In this document: positions 38,568 through 48,900 of the stretch, piece by piece | Numbering within the stretch: the stretch's first letter is position 1 | Layout: each line of letters opens with the position of its first letter | From: an uncultured Bacteroidota bacterium | Lineage (GTDB): Bacteria > Bacteroidota > Bacteroidia > Flavobacteriales > Flavobacteriaceae | Assembly (NCBI GenBank): GCA_902566635.1 | Contig: CACFJP010000003.1 | Coordinates: 45,531 to 109,530 of the forward strand | Direction of reading: 5' to 3' | Length of the DNA: 64,000 bases | Notes under the pieces: generated by a model | The model's input: only the letters and a program-made list of their open reading frames with translations | Database searches by the model: none | What the model was told of the DNA's origin: nothing | Translations under genes and position numbers: made by a program

Positions 38568-39266
38568 ATGAAAAAAGAAATTCAACTTCGCGATTTGGGC
38601 TTTTTGGATTACCAAACAGTTTGGGATTTGCAACACGATTTGTTTCAACAAACGATTGATACCAAAATATACAATCGCAGAAATCAAACCACCAAACCTA
38701 CCCAAAACTATTTACTACTAGTTGAACATGCCCCTGTCATTACTTTGGGAAAAAGTGGCCTAGCAGATCATTTGTTGACAAGCAAAGCTGAACTCGAATC
38801 ACAAGGAATCTCGTTTTTTAAAATCGATCGTGGAGGAGACATAACATATCACGGACCTGGTCAAATCGTTGGTTATCCTATACTCGATTTGGATCATTTT
38901 TTCACTGATATTCACAAGTACTTACGATTTCTGGAGCAGGTCATTATTGATACCCTAGCTGACTTTGATATCGAAGCCACACGAAGTAAAGGGGAAACTG
39001 GTGTCTGGCTGGATATCGACACCCCTTTTGCTAGAAAAATATGCGCCATGGGGATACGTGCAAGTCGTTGGGTGACGATGCATGGCTTTTCTCTAAATAT
39101 AAATACAGATCTGACACATTTCACGCATATCGTTCCTTGTGGTATTCATGGCAAGCAAGTCACTTCAATGGCCAGTGAGTTGAACACAGTGGTATCTATA
39201 GAGGAGGTTAAAAAACGAATCATATACCATTTTCAAAAACAGTTTGAAGCGACTTTAACGAAATAG
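38568..39266 (+). CDS. lipB: Octanoyl-[ACP]:protein N-octanoyltransferase LipB
   Basis: 232 residues from ATG 38568; an in-frame TTG nine bases earlier is less likely. Family motifs: VEHAPVITLGKSG, IDRGGDITYHGPGQIVGYPILDL (RGGxxTxHxPGQ) and the catalytic Cys/Lys region RKICAMGIRASRWVTMHGFSLN with IVPCGIHGKQVTSM. It transfers octanoate from ACP to lipoyl domains; LipA, encoded at 58.7 kb, then inserts sulfur. Two bases separate its stop from the convergent propeller lipoprotein. Confidence 0.96.
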   Translation: MKKEIQLRDLGFLDYQTVWDLQHDLFQQTIDTKIYNRRNQTTKPTQNYLLLVEHAPVITLGKSGLADHLLTSKAELESQGISFFKIDRGGDITYHGPGQIVGYPILDLDHFFTDIHKYLRFLEQVIIDTLADFDIEATRSKGETGVWLDIDTPFARKICAMGIRASRWVTMHGFSLNINTDLTHFTHIVPCGIHGKQVTSMASELNTVVSIEEVKKRIIYHFQKQFEATLTK

Positions 39267-39268
39267 CG

Positions 39269-41674
39269 TTACCACTGAGGAATTTGATAGACAACCACGT
39301 TATTTTCTTCACTTGTTGTTGCTAAAAAGACATTGCCTTTTCGATCGCTGTTAATCGTAACTGGACCAGCGCCGTAGATTGGAAAATGAGGCAGTAAGTT
39401 TCCTTTTCTGTCAAAAACATACACCTTCTCCTCTTGTTGATCATACAAACTAATCATCGTACGATTATTGACCACATGGATCAATGGATTTCCATATAAA
39501 CCAAAATCCAGCTCAAGAAGTCGGCCATTGATTTCTAGTTTATTTTCTGTCAGCAACACTATGTTTTTTCCTCTTGCATAGATTTTATAGGGGGTTTCGA
39601 AGGGGAGTGTACGATAACTAATTGTGCCATTGATTTCTATTCGAAACAATCTGTTTTTATCATCCAAACCAACAAATCCATGTTGATGTAGATAAACATC
39701 AGAGGATAGATTCAAATCATTTGGGGTTTTTATACGCACATTTCCTCTTCGATTTAGTAAAAGTAGTTTTCCACTATTTTCAACCATTGCGATATAATCG
39801 CGGGTGCCAATACGAAAGTGTTTAGGTGCATATTTCAGATTGGCTTTTGTACGATTGAATCCACTGACCTTTTGAAATTTTCGATCGCGAAGCTCCAATG
39901 TATTTTGGTTGACTAGAACAAGCCGATAGTCTCGTGTGTTTTCATAGTCAAAAACAGCAAGCGGCAGGGGATTGTTTAGCTTTGATGAAAAAGGCTGAAC
40001 AGGTTTTGCATTTCTATCGATGACCTCAAAACTATTTTTTGTTGTGTAGGCCATTTGCAATCTACTATTCTTGTACAAATCCACTTGATGAATTGGAAAT
40101 AGAATAGGACCATCAATAGGTCTTGTCCAGTTATTTCTTCCTGCATTGCTGATCAATTTCAAATTGTTTTTTTCGTCTTGAATAGCCCATTCCATTGATC
40201 CATTTAGATGATTAACTAATGCAGCAGGGCCATTAGCGATTGGACTTTCAATAGCTGTTGAAAACAAGAGCTTGGGTCTTTTGTTTGCAATTTTTTCTTG
40301 CTTTGAAACACGCTTAAATTGGATTTGAGCAACACCACTTTCAACCAATCCAATGCCAAGCCAATAGGGGAATTCATCATTCCTAGCAATGCGAATATCA
40401 TCAATCAGTTGAGTATTTAAACGTTTTGAAAATAACTCTTCAAAACCAACAAAAAGCATAGAGCATTCATTTGGTATTTCATCTAGAAGGCCATCAAATT
40501 GTTCATCACTACCCAATGTAAAGCCATTAGTAATTTGGGTGATGACTTCTGCAAGAGAAGCTTCATTCGGAGCCAAAAACAGCATATCATTCAATGCAGT
40601 AGCATGTGAAAGAGCTGGCAAATTTAGTAGAGGAGCACATTGTTTATTGAGAACTGTATTCTCTTCAAATTGATAAATGACAGCATCTCTGACTTTTTTT
40701 GTGGACTCTGAGTTTTTTTCAAGTATAGGAACGACTTCTTCAAACTCTGTTATGTCCAGAACAGCAATTTGATTTTTGGAGGTATAAATAGTTGCAATTG
40801 CATTTGCCTTTATCAATAGACTGTCAATAGGATGATTGGGTAGGTTTTGTTGCGCATTGTAACGATCACTATCGCGATTAAAAGACTTATAATCAAAGCT
40901 ATAAATCTCAGCACCAGCCACAGAAATCGGAAGGTTGGAGAGTACTTTTGAAAGCCTATTTGTTTGGTTTGCTAGCAAACTCATCTTGGTCAGTTGACCG
41001 GATGAAAATAAGCCAGTGGTTTCAAGGACAATGTTACCTTTTTCAGTCTTTGGTTGAATGGCAATCCATGGTGAAAAATCAGAGATGGAAAAAGGGGCTT
41101 TGTTGTTAAATTTTTCATTCAACAATCCTTGCAGTCTTTCATGAATATAAAGCTGAAATGTTCCTGATTTCGAATCATATAGTTTTTTTAGATTGTCGTC
41201 GGGGGTGTTTGGCACATTGTGTAGGCGGATGCTATTTTCGATTAAAATTCTGGAATCAGACTCAAAATAATAACCATTATGAACAAGCGCATACCGATTT
41301 ATTTTTTGTTTTTCAAACTGGACAATGGGTAGATTTTCATAACGCAAAGTATCTCCAATTAGTTTTGGAACACTATAAAGAGTTGTCAATGGATGTATAA
41401 GCAAGTATTTGTAGTCTTTCACACCCTCTTCATGAAAACTAATCGTGGACTCTTGAAAAGGCAACCAATGTTCATCCAAAGACAGCAGTGGTTTTAGAAA
41501 AGAATTTAATTCAGGTTGGTTTTTGGAAAAACGCATAACAGATTCCATGTCTTCAATATGAAGAACAGCAATGGGTTTAGCAGGGATAAATCCAAGTGGA
41601 TCAACCACTGGCTTTGTAGGCGATGAACATTGCGTAAGGAAAAAAACTGCAATGAAAAAGTGTAAATAGCGCAT
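39269..41674 (-). CDS. Large lipoprotein of unknown function with C-terminal beta-propeller
   Basis: 801 residues. MRYLHFFIAVFFLTQCSS is a lipoprotein signal (Cys16). The N-terminal ~480 residues resemble DUF3352-type proteins only loosely (AKPIAVLHIEDMESVMRF, and a repeat of the pattern around ECSMLFVGFEELF). From about residue 490 on, repeated strand units such as LELRDRKFQKVSGFNR, LLLLNRRGNVRIKTP and VYVFDRKGNLLPHFPI indicate PQQ/WD-like propeller blades. No enzymatic residues recognised. It follows rnhB after 18 bases on the same strand. Possibly a scaffold at the envelope; function not assignable. Confidence 0.6.
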   Translation of the reverse strand: MRYLHFFIAVFFLTQCSSPTKPVVDPLGFIPAKPIAVLHIEDMESVMRFSKNQPELNSFLKPLLSLDEHWLPFQESTISFHEEGVKDYKYLLIHPLTTLYSVPKLIGDTLRYENLPIVQFEKQKINRYALVHNGYYFESDSRILIENSIRLHNVPNTPDDNLKKLYDSKSGTFQLYIHERLQGLLNEKFNNKAPFSISDFSPWIAIQPKTEKGNIVLETTGLFSSGQLTKMSLLANQTNRLSKVLSNLPISVAGAEIYSFDYKSFNRDSDRYNAQQNLPNHPIDSLLIKANAIATIYTSKNQIAVLDITEFEEVVPILEKNSESTKKVRDAVIYQFEENTVLNKQCAPLLNLPALSHATALNDMLFLAPNEASLAEVITQITNGFTLGSDEQFDGLLDEIPNECSMLFVGFEELFSKRLNTQLIDDIRIARNDEFPYWLGIGLVESGVAQIQFKRVSKQEKIANKRPKLLFSTAIESPIANGPAALVNHLNGSMEWAIQDEKNNLKLISNAGRNNWTRPIDGPILFPIHQVDLYKNSRLQMAYTTKNSFEVIDRNAKPVQPFSSKLNNPLPLAVFDYENTRDYRLVLVNQNTLELRDRKFQKVSGFNRTKANLKYAPKHFRIGTRDYIAMVENSGKLLLLNRRGNVRIKTPNDLNLSSDVYLHQHGFVGLDDKNRLFRIEINGTISYRTLPFETPYKIYARGKNIVLLTENKLEINGRLLELDFGLYGNPLIHVVNNRTMISLYDQQEEKVYVFDRKGNLLPHFPIYGAGPVTINSDRKGNVFLATTSEENNVVVYQIPQW

Positions 41675-41692
41675 ATTACAAATGTAATAAAG

Positions 41693-42295
41693 TTAGAAAT
41701 CGAATTGGGTTTGTGTTTGCAATAATGTAAAACTTTTTCTGTGCCATCTGGAGGTTCCATTCGACTGGATTCCTTTTCGATGTTTTTTGGTTGGATACCC
41801 CTTGTTTGTATCCCAATGGTAGTGAGGCAAACTGCTGTGAAGCTTTGTCATGAATTCATCTCTTTCCGTTTTTGCCAGTACTGATGCAGCAGCTATGTTG
41901 AGATAGCTTGCATCCCCTTTGATCTTGCATTTGTGTGGAATCTTGAAATAGGGCTTGAAACGATTGCCATCGACAAGAATAAATGCAGGAGTGGTGTCGA
42001 GTTTTTCAATGGCTAGGTGCATGGCCTCAATGGAGGCATTGAGAATATTGATTTCATCTATCCTCTCTGGCATCACATGAGCGATTGCAAAGGAAATGGC
42101 AATATGTTCAATTTCTTTTCGTATTTCCTTTCTTTGTTTGGCAGTCAGTTTTTTGGAGTCAGTAAGCAAAGGATGTTTGTACGCTGGAGGTAGTATAACA
42201 GCAGCAGCTGTAACAGGGCCTGCCAAGCACCCTCGTCCTGCTTCGTCAGTACCACATTCAACAAATTTAGTGTGCTGGGTTTGCATGAAATTCAT
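41693..42295 (-). CDS. rnhB: Ribonuclease HII
   Basis: 200 residues. The catalytic D-E-x-G-x-G motif is CGTDEAGRGCLAGPVTAAAVIL near the N-terminus; later acidic residues sit in ILVDGNRF and in the KGDASYLNIAAASVLAKTERD segment. It removes ribonucleotides misincorporated in DNA and RNA-DNA hybrids. A second, in-frame ATG three codons in is an alternative start. Confidence 0.95.
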   Translation of the reverse strand: MNFMQTQHTKFVECGTDEAGRGCLAGPVTAAAVILPPAYKHPLLTDSKKLTAKQRKEIRKEIEHIAISFAIAHVMPERIDEINILNASIEAMHLAIEKLDTTPAFILVDGNRFKPYFKIPHKCKIKGDASYLNIAAASVLAKTERDEFMTKLHSSLPHYHWDTNKGYPTKKHRKGIQSNGTSRWHRKSFTLLQTQTQFDF

Positions 42296-42301
42296 TTTTA
42301 A

Positions 42302-42324
42302 CTACGTATTCAATAAAAACGTAG
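42302..42324. repeat. Inverted repeat upstream of rnhB
   Basis: CTACGT (42302-42307) and ACGTAG (42319-42324) with an 11-base spacer, lying within 30 bases of the rnhB start. Could be an operator half-site pair; short enough to be chance. Confidence 0.25.
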
Positions 42325-42442
42325 CTATGAGATTAAATAATTTTAACTAATTTACAACAATGCCACAAATTGCTGATCTAATTATTATATCTCTTATTTG
42401 AAATGGTTTAAAAGTCTCGCTTAACTGTCCACTCGAATTCTA

Positions 42443-42450
42443 TACCTTTG
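42443..42450 (+). promoter_or_regulatory. Promoter -7 box (TACCTTTG) for the porin gene
   Basis: Matches TAnnTTTG; predicted +1 falls at or one base inside ATG 42456, implying a leaderless mRNA. No clear -33. Confidence 0.45.
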
Positions 42451-42455
42451 CCCAA

Positions 42456-44441
42456 ATGAATTCTTTAAGACAAATTTTTGCAATCTATTGTTTGCTATCT
42501 GCCTTTGTTGCATATTCTCAAAATCGATCATCATCTATTAATAAAAGAGATCTCATGCGAGAAGGACCCTCATTAAACGATTCGTTCAATAGGTCCTCTC
42601 AAAACCAAGACAGTTTGTTTGGGCAGCGTTCAAAACAATTGTTTACTGAAAAAAGACCAATCACAGATTATCTAATCATCTCACAAGATCGTGACACCAC
42701 ATTTGTTGACACCACCCTTAGCGTTGAAAAACAATACAAGTTTAATTTCCGTCGCAAAGACGATTTTGAGTATTTAGCCTTTGCAAACACTGGTCAAACT
42801 GTCAATCATTTGTCTTTACAATCGGCTCCGAAATCGATTCTACCAATGCCTGGATATGGTGCAAAAACGTATCAAATGTTTCAGTCCAGTGAGGTGTATT
42901 ATTATCATGTGCCTTCGCCGCTGACTGAAATGTATTTCAAAACAGCTTTTAAGCAAGGGCAGTCCACAGATGTATTGATTACAGCAAACCTCAGTCCACG
43001 ATTGAACTATGCTGTTGCTTACAGGGGTCATCGTTCACTTGGGCATTATCAGCACAGTTTGTCGGGAGTGAGTCAACTTCGATTTTCAGCTTGGTATGAA
43101 AACCCAAATCGCAGATATCGATTACGATTCAAATTGGTAAATCAAAAAATTGAGCAACAAGAAAATGGTGGTCTAGATAGTTTATCATTGCAAAATTTTA
43201 CAGATAAAATCGCAGAATTTGAAGATAGGACTCGTTTATCAGTCAAGTTTCAAAACGCTGCCAACTTATTTACAGGAAAGCGATATCTTTTAGAACAAGA
43301 CTATGCGCTGCTTATGACGACAGACTCCATCCCTGTACCAGCGCTTCGGATTGGACAAAGAGTAAGAACAGATTCTCAACGGCATCATTTTAATCAAGAC
43401 TCGGTCGTTGAGGAGTTAGGTGCTCTTGCCGAGGAATCAACCACTCCCAATGATGAGTTGCATTATACAAGCACTCGACACGATGTATATGCAGTTTTTG
43501 AAAAATCAAAATGGGGTGAAGTAGAGGCTTATGGATCGGCTTTACAATACAGCTTTAATCATGTGCATACTACCGATGATTTCGAAATCAAAGAATCTGG
43601 TGTAGCAGTGGGAGCTAAACTTGGCTTTTCTTTGAAAGAAAGCCAATTGAATTTTCACTTCGAACAGTCGTCAGGGAGCAATAAGCTGGGAAACTTTTTG
43701 CAACTGACAGCATCTTTTCCAAGTGTAAAAAAGTTTAGACTAAAAGGTGGATTCCGCTGGGATACCTACGTACCCAAACTCACACTAACGAATTATCATA
43801 GTAATTATAAGTCATTTATTTGGCAGAAGAATCTACTCAGTACGAATCGTTGTACTATTTTTTCTAGCTTGGATGTGCCCAAACTCGGCTTTTTCAGAGT
43901 GGACATTATCACATTAGACAATTATGCCTACTTGCAACAAGATTTGGACAGAGGATCACTATTTGTCACGCCAAAACAATGGAACGAAACAATTCAACTC
44001 ATCAAAGCTCGTTGGGACAACAATTTATCTATTGGTATATTTTCATTAGATACAAATATCCAGATTCACAAATTTAGAAATGAAAACGTTCCATTACACC
44101 TACCAGATTTACTTGGGCGATCGACTTTGTCCTATGCCGATGAATGGTTTAACAAAGCTGCTTTTGTGCAGATTGGTGCAACAGTCAAATATTTTTCATC
44201 ATTTTATGCAGATACTTACAGTCCTATCCTATCTGACTATGTGGTGCAAGATGCTGTAAAAATAGGAGGAGAGCCTTTGTTTAGTGCCTTTTTTAATGCT
44301 AAAATTCAACAGACAAGACTGTATTTCAATGCAGAAAATCTAGGAGCTGCTTTCAATGGCAACAACAGTTTAGTTTCCCCTGATTACCCATACAGAGATT
44401 TTATCCTACGCTTTGGGATCGTATGGAACTTTTTTCAATAA
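42456..44441 (+). CDS. Putative outer-membrane porin (Porin_10 family)
   Basis: 661 residues. Signal peptide about residues 1-21 (IYCLLSAFVAYSQ). The mature protein alternates hydrophobic and polar residues as in a beta-barrel and has the NTGQTVNHLSL, YYHVPSPLTEMYFKTAFKQGQ and LNYAVAYRGHRSLGHYQHSL segments typical of Bacteroidota Porin_10 proteins; it ends in a short strand terminating with Phe-Gln (FGIVWNFFQ). Outer-membrane location is inferred. Six bases separate it from the convergent gltD. Confidence 0.8.
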   Translation: MNSLRQIFAIYCLLSAFVAYSQNRSSSINKRDLMREGPSLNDSFNRSSQNQDSLFGQRSKQLFTEKRPITDYLIISQDRDTTFVDTTLSVEKQYKFNFRRKDDFEYLAFANTGQTVNHLSLQSAPKSILPMPGYGAKTYQMFQSSEVYYYHVPSPLTEMYFKTAFKQGQSTDVLITANLSPRLNYAVAYRGHRSLGHYQHSLSGVSQLRFSAWYENPNRRYRLRFKLVNQKIEQQENGGLDSLSLQNFTDKIAEFEDRTRLSVKFQNAANLFTGKRYLLEQDYALLMTTDSIPVPALRIGQRVRTDSQRHHFNQDSVVEELGALAEESTTPNDELHYTSTRHDVYAVFEKSKWGEVEAYGSALQYSFNHVHTTDDFEIKESGVAVGAKLGFSLKESQLNFHFEQSSGSNKLGNFLQLTASFPSVKKFRLKGGFRWDTYVPKLTLTNYHSNYKSFIWQKNLLSTNRCTIFSSLDVPKLGFFRVDIITLDNYAYLQQDLDRGSLFVTPKQWNETIQLIKARWDNNLSIGIFSLDTNIQIHKFRNENVPLHLPDLLGRSTLSYADEWFNKAAFVQIGATVKYFSSFYADTYSPILSDYVVQDAVKIGGEPLFSAFFNAKIQQTRLYFNAENLGAAFNGNNSLVSPDYPYRDFILRFGIVWNFFQ

Positions 44442-44447
44442 ACCATC

Positions 44448-45914
44448 TTAGGGATGATTTGGCAAATCTCCATCTGTTTTGGTTGGCAGTTGTGTTGTGC
44501 CCATCAAAAATTTATCAACTTGATAAGCAGCTTCTCTACCTTCCGAAATTGCCCAAACAATTAAAGACTGACCACGTCTCATATCACCTGCCGCAAAAAT
44601 GTGTGGGACATTGGTTTGATATGATTTAGTATCAGCGTTGATATTTGAAAGATCATCAAGTTTAATGCCTAGTTGTTCTGCCAATGTTGGCTCAGGACCA
44701 GTGAACCCAAGTGCGAGTAATACCAGATCACATGGCCATTCCTTTTCTGAATTTGGCTCTTCAATAAGCTTTGGTCGTCCTCCCTCTTGTTTTTCCCAAC
44801 GAACTTGTACAGTTTTGAGGCCAGTTAGTCTGCCATCCTCATCCATCACAAATTCTTTTGTCATGATACTAAATTCTCTTTCACTTCCTTCCTCGTGTGA
44901 TGAGGAAGTTTTGTATTTAAATGGCCAGTAGGGCCATGGGTGTTCAGACGTTCTGTCGTCGGCTGGTCTGGGCATAATCTCAAAATTGGTAACACTGGCT
45001 GCCCCTTGACGATTGGATGTCCCTATACAATCAGAGCCTGTATCACCACCTCCAATGACAATGACATTTTTTCCTTGTGCGTGGAGATCAGGATCAACAT
45101 CTGTAAGACCATCTACCCATCGATTACTTTTCGGGAGAAAGTCCATCGCTTGTACAACTCCTTTTGCTTCTACTCCAGGAATTGGTAATCTTCTACGAAC
45201 GGTAGCACCACCACAAAGAACAACAGCATCAAAATCTTTTAGTTTTTCTGCGCTGTAGTTTTTGCCAACTTCAACACCTGTTTTAAATTGGATACCTTCC
45301 TCTATAAGAATCGAAATGCGACGATCAATTACATGCTTTTCCATTTTGAAATCGGGAATTCCATAGCGCAACAATCCCCCAACTTTTTCATCTCTTTCAA
45401 AAACAGTGACTGTGTGACCTGCTCTGTTCAGCTGTTGAGCAGCAGCTAAGCCAGCTGGACCAGACCCCACAACAGCAATTGTTTTTCCTGTTCTGTTTTT
45501 TGGGGGGTTTGCCTGAATCCAACCTTCTTTAAAACCTCTCTCAACAATATATTTTTCAATCATTTCAATAGATACAGGAGGGTTGATAATCCCCAACACA
45601 CAAGCTGCTTCGCATGGGGCAGGGCATAGGCGACCTGTAAACTCAGGAAAGTTGTTTGTTGAATGCAGAATGCGTAGAGCCTTTTGCCAATCGTTTTGAT
45701 ACACAGCATCATTAAAGTCAGGTATCATGTTGCCAAGTGGGCATCCACTATGGCAAAAAGGAACACCACAGTCCATGCAGCGTGCTCCTTGATCCTGTAG
45801 TTTTTCCTCACCAGGGTGAACTGTAAATTCCTTGTAGTTTTTTACGCGATTAGCAACAGGAATATTTGCCTCATCAATCCTGTCGTATTCTAAAAATCCT
45901 CTTAACTTTCCCAT
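44448..45914 (-). CDS. gltD: Glutamate synthase small (beta) subunit
   Basis: 488 residues. The N-terminal Fe-S region has GARCMDCGVPFCHSGCPLGN and later RLCPAPCEAACVLG, the ligands for two [4Fe-4S] clusters. The FAD site is VVGSGPAGLAAAQQL and the NADPH site VIGGGDTGSDCIG. It passes electrons from NADPH to the large subunit. It starts one base after the gltB stop, so both are made from one mRNA in the order gltB-gltD. Confidence 0.95.
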   Translation of the reverse strand: MGKLRGFLEYDRIDEANIPVANRVKNYKEFTVHPGEEKLQDQGARCMDCGVPFCHSGCPLGNMIPDFNDAVYQNDWQKALRILHSTNNFPEFTGRLCPAPCEAACVLGIINPPVSIEMIEKYIVERGFKEGWIQANPPKNRTGKTIAVVGSGPAGLAAAQQLNRAGHTVTVFERDEKVGGLLRYGIPDFKMEKHVIDRRISILIEEGIQFKTGVEVGKNYSAEKLKDFDAVVLCGGATVRRRLPIPGVEAKGVVQAMDFLPKSNRWVDGLTDVDPDLHAQGKNVIVIGGGDTGSDCIGTSNRQGAASVTNFEIMPRPADDRTSEHPWPYWPFKYKTSSSHEEGSEREFSIMTKEFVMDEDGRLTGLKTVQVRWEKQEGGRPKLIEEPNSEKEWPCDLVLLALGFTGPEPTLAEQLGIKLDDLSNINADTKSYQTNVPHIFAAGDMRRGQSLIVWAISEGREAAYQVDKFLMGTTQLPTKTDGDLPNHP

Positions 45915-45915
45915 A

Positions 45916-48900
45916 TCAATTTACTTCTTGTTTGGCTTCTTCTGCCAATCGAATAAGGGCTTTTTTATAGTCTGTTGGCATTACCTTTATAAAATTCTTT
46001 TGCTCTTTTTCCCATTGATTAATTATGGCTGTTGCCTTGCTACTTGCTGTGTATTTTATATGATTATTGAGTAGTTCTTCTATATGATTCAGATCTTCAG
46101 TAGAGGGATTTTCTAAGCCGATCATTTCCATATTGAAATTGCGCTCATCAAATGTACCATCAGCAGCGTATAAATAGGCGATTCCACCACTCATACCAGC
46201 AGCAAAATTGCGACCAAAATCTCCAATGATGACAGCAATACCTCCTGTCATGTATTCACAACCATGGTCTCCAATGCCTTCAACAACTGCAGTGGCACCC
46301 GAGTTGCGAACACAAAAACGCTCGCCAGCAATTCCATTGATATATGCCTCACCAGCTGTTGCACCATAGAGCGCAACATTTCCGATGATTATATTCTCTT
46401 CGGCTTTATATGAAACACCCTCAGGAACACGCGCCACAAGGCGTGCACCCGAAAGACCCTTGCCAAAGTAGTCGTTACAGTTTCCAATGGTTTCTAAATG
46501 AAGTCCCTTTGTTGCAAAACAACCAAAACTCTGGCCTGCTGAACCATTAAAGTATATTGTTAGTGTATCTTCAGGAAGGCCTTCTGCACCATATTTTTTG
46601 GATACTTCATTACTCAAAATAGCCCCGACACTTCGATCGGTGTTGTGAATAGGCAACGTTAAGATCTGTGGTTCTAACTTTTCAAGGGCATTTTTTGCTT
46701 TAGAGATAAGTGTGATATCAAGAACATTTTCAAGTTTATGATCTTGTTTTTCAGTATTTCTCAAAGGAGTTCCTTCTTTTACATTGGGCTTGTGCAGGAT
46801 TGTTGAGAGGTCAATGCCTTTGGCTTTAAAATGCTCAATGGCGTCACTCATATTTAGCTTTTGGCTTTGACCAACCATCTCATCAACTGTTCTAAACCCA
46901 AGTTGCGCCATGATGCTTCTCATTTCTTCAGCTATAAAATGCATATAGTTGACGACGTGCTCGGGTTTTCCTTTAAAATTTTTACGAAGCACTGGGTCTT
47001 GGGTGGCAATCCCAACTGGACAGGTGTTCAGGTGACATGCACGCATCATAATACAGCCAGTAGCAACAAGAGGTGCAGTTGAAAAACCATATTCTTCGGC
47101 ACCCAATAGACAAGCGATGGCAACATCACGACCAGTTTTCATTTGGCCATCACACTCCAATACTATACGTCCACGAAGATCGTTCAAGACGAGCGTTTGC
47201 TGAGCTTCAGCAATACCTAATTCCCAAGGCAACCCAGCATGCTTTAAGGAGGTTAGGGGCGATGCACCAGTTCCGCCATCATAGCCAGAGATCAAAATCA
47301 CATCAGCTTTGGCCTTAGCGACTCCAGCAGCAATTGTTCCAACACCAACCTCAGATACCAACTTGACATTTACACGTGCTTTTCGATTGGCATTTTTCAA
47401 ATCATAAATGAGTTGTGCCAAATCTTCGATTGAATAAATATCATGATGGGGTGGGGGTGAGATAAGCCCTACATATGGCGTAGAGTTTCGAACAGATGCG
47501 ATATATGGATTTACTTTAGGGCCAGGTAGTTGTCCACCTTCACCAGGCTTTGCGCCCTGTGCCATTTTGATCTGAATCTCTTGTGCATTTGCAAGGTAGT
47601 GAGACGAAACACCAAAACGACCTGATGCAACTTGCTTGATTGCGCTGTTGCGCCATTCGCCATCTTCATCTCTGTCAAATCGCCTATGGTCTTCTCCTCC
47701 TTCACCAGAGTTGCTTTTTCCACCAATACGATTCATGGCTTTGGCCAAGGTTTCATGTGCCTCTTCACTGATTGATCCTAGTGACATAGCACCTGTTTTG
47801 AAGCGCTTTACGATTGCAGTCCAAGGCTCTACCTCGTCGATTGGTATGGGATCGAGATCAGTGAAGGTAAACATACCACGTATGGTCATCAATTGACGTG
47901 ATTGATCATTGACCAATTTTGCAAACTCCTCATAGCTCTCATACTTATTTTGTCTCGTTGCTACTTGTAGCTTTGCAATCGTGGCGGGGTTTAACATATG
48001 AGCTTCACCATTTCGTCTCCAACGATAACTACCACCAATTTCTAAATCTGCAGACTCATCTGTTTCTGCACTGGCAAACGCATGCTGATGACGGAGAGAG
48101 ATTTCCTTTTCGACTTCAAATAATCCAATGCCTTCAATTCTTGTTGGGGTGTTACAAAAGAATTGCTCTATGAATTTTGAATTCAACCCAAGTGCCTCAA
48201 AAATTTGTGCACCTCTATAGGAGTGAAGAGTAGAGATGCCTATTTTATTCATAATCTTAACCAATCCTTTTGCGATGGCATTGTTGAAATTTTCAATTGC
48301 TTGTTCAGTCGTCAGTTGGATGCGATTTTGTGAGCTGACAAGGGTTTCGATAATCTCATTGACCATGTAAGGGTTGATAGCACTGGCACCATATCCAAAG
48401 AGAGTTGCAAAATGATGAGGTTCGCGAGGTTCTGCAGATTCAATCACAATTCCAAATTTCGAACGCAACCCATGTTTAATCAGTCCATGATGCACTGCAG
48501 AGCATGCAAGAAGCATCGGAATCGGCGCTAGGTCTTTTTTAATACCTCGGTCTGACAAGATGATTATATTGGCACGTTGAATTACTTTTTCTTTGACTTG
48601 ATTGACAATGTTTTCTATGGCCTTCTCGATTCCATTGTAGCCCTTGTCAACTTCATAAAGTACAGAGACGGATGCAGAAATAAAGTCCTTGTGTTTGATA
48701 AATTTGATTTTATCCAAATCTTCATTGGATATAATCGGATTTTGAATGCGCAGCTTTTTGGCGTGCACAGGATCAACAGAAAATAAATTATAATCACTTC
48801 CAATCGAAAGGGAGGTGTCTGTTACGATTTCCTCACGAATCCCATCTAGAGGAGGGTTTGTTACCTGCGCAAAAAGTTGTTTAAAATAGTTGTAAAGCAA

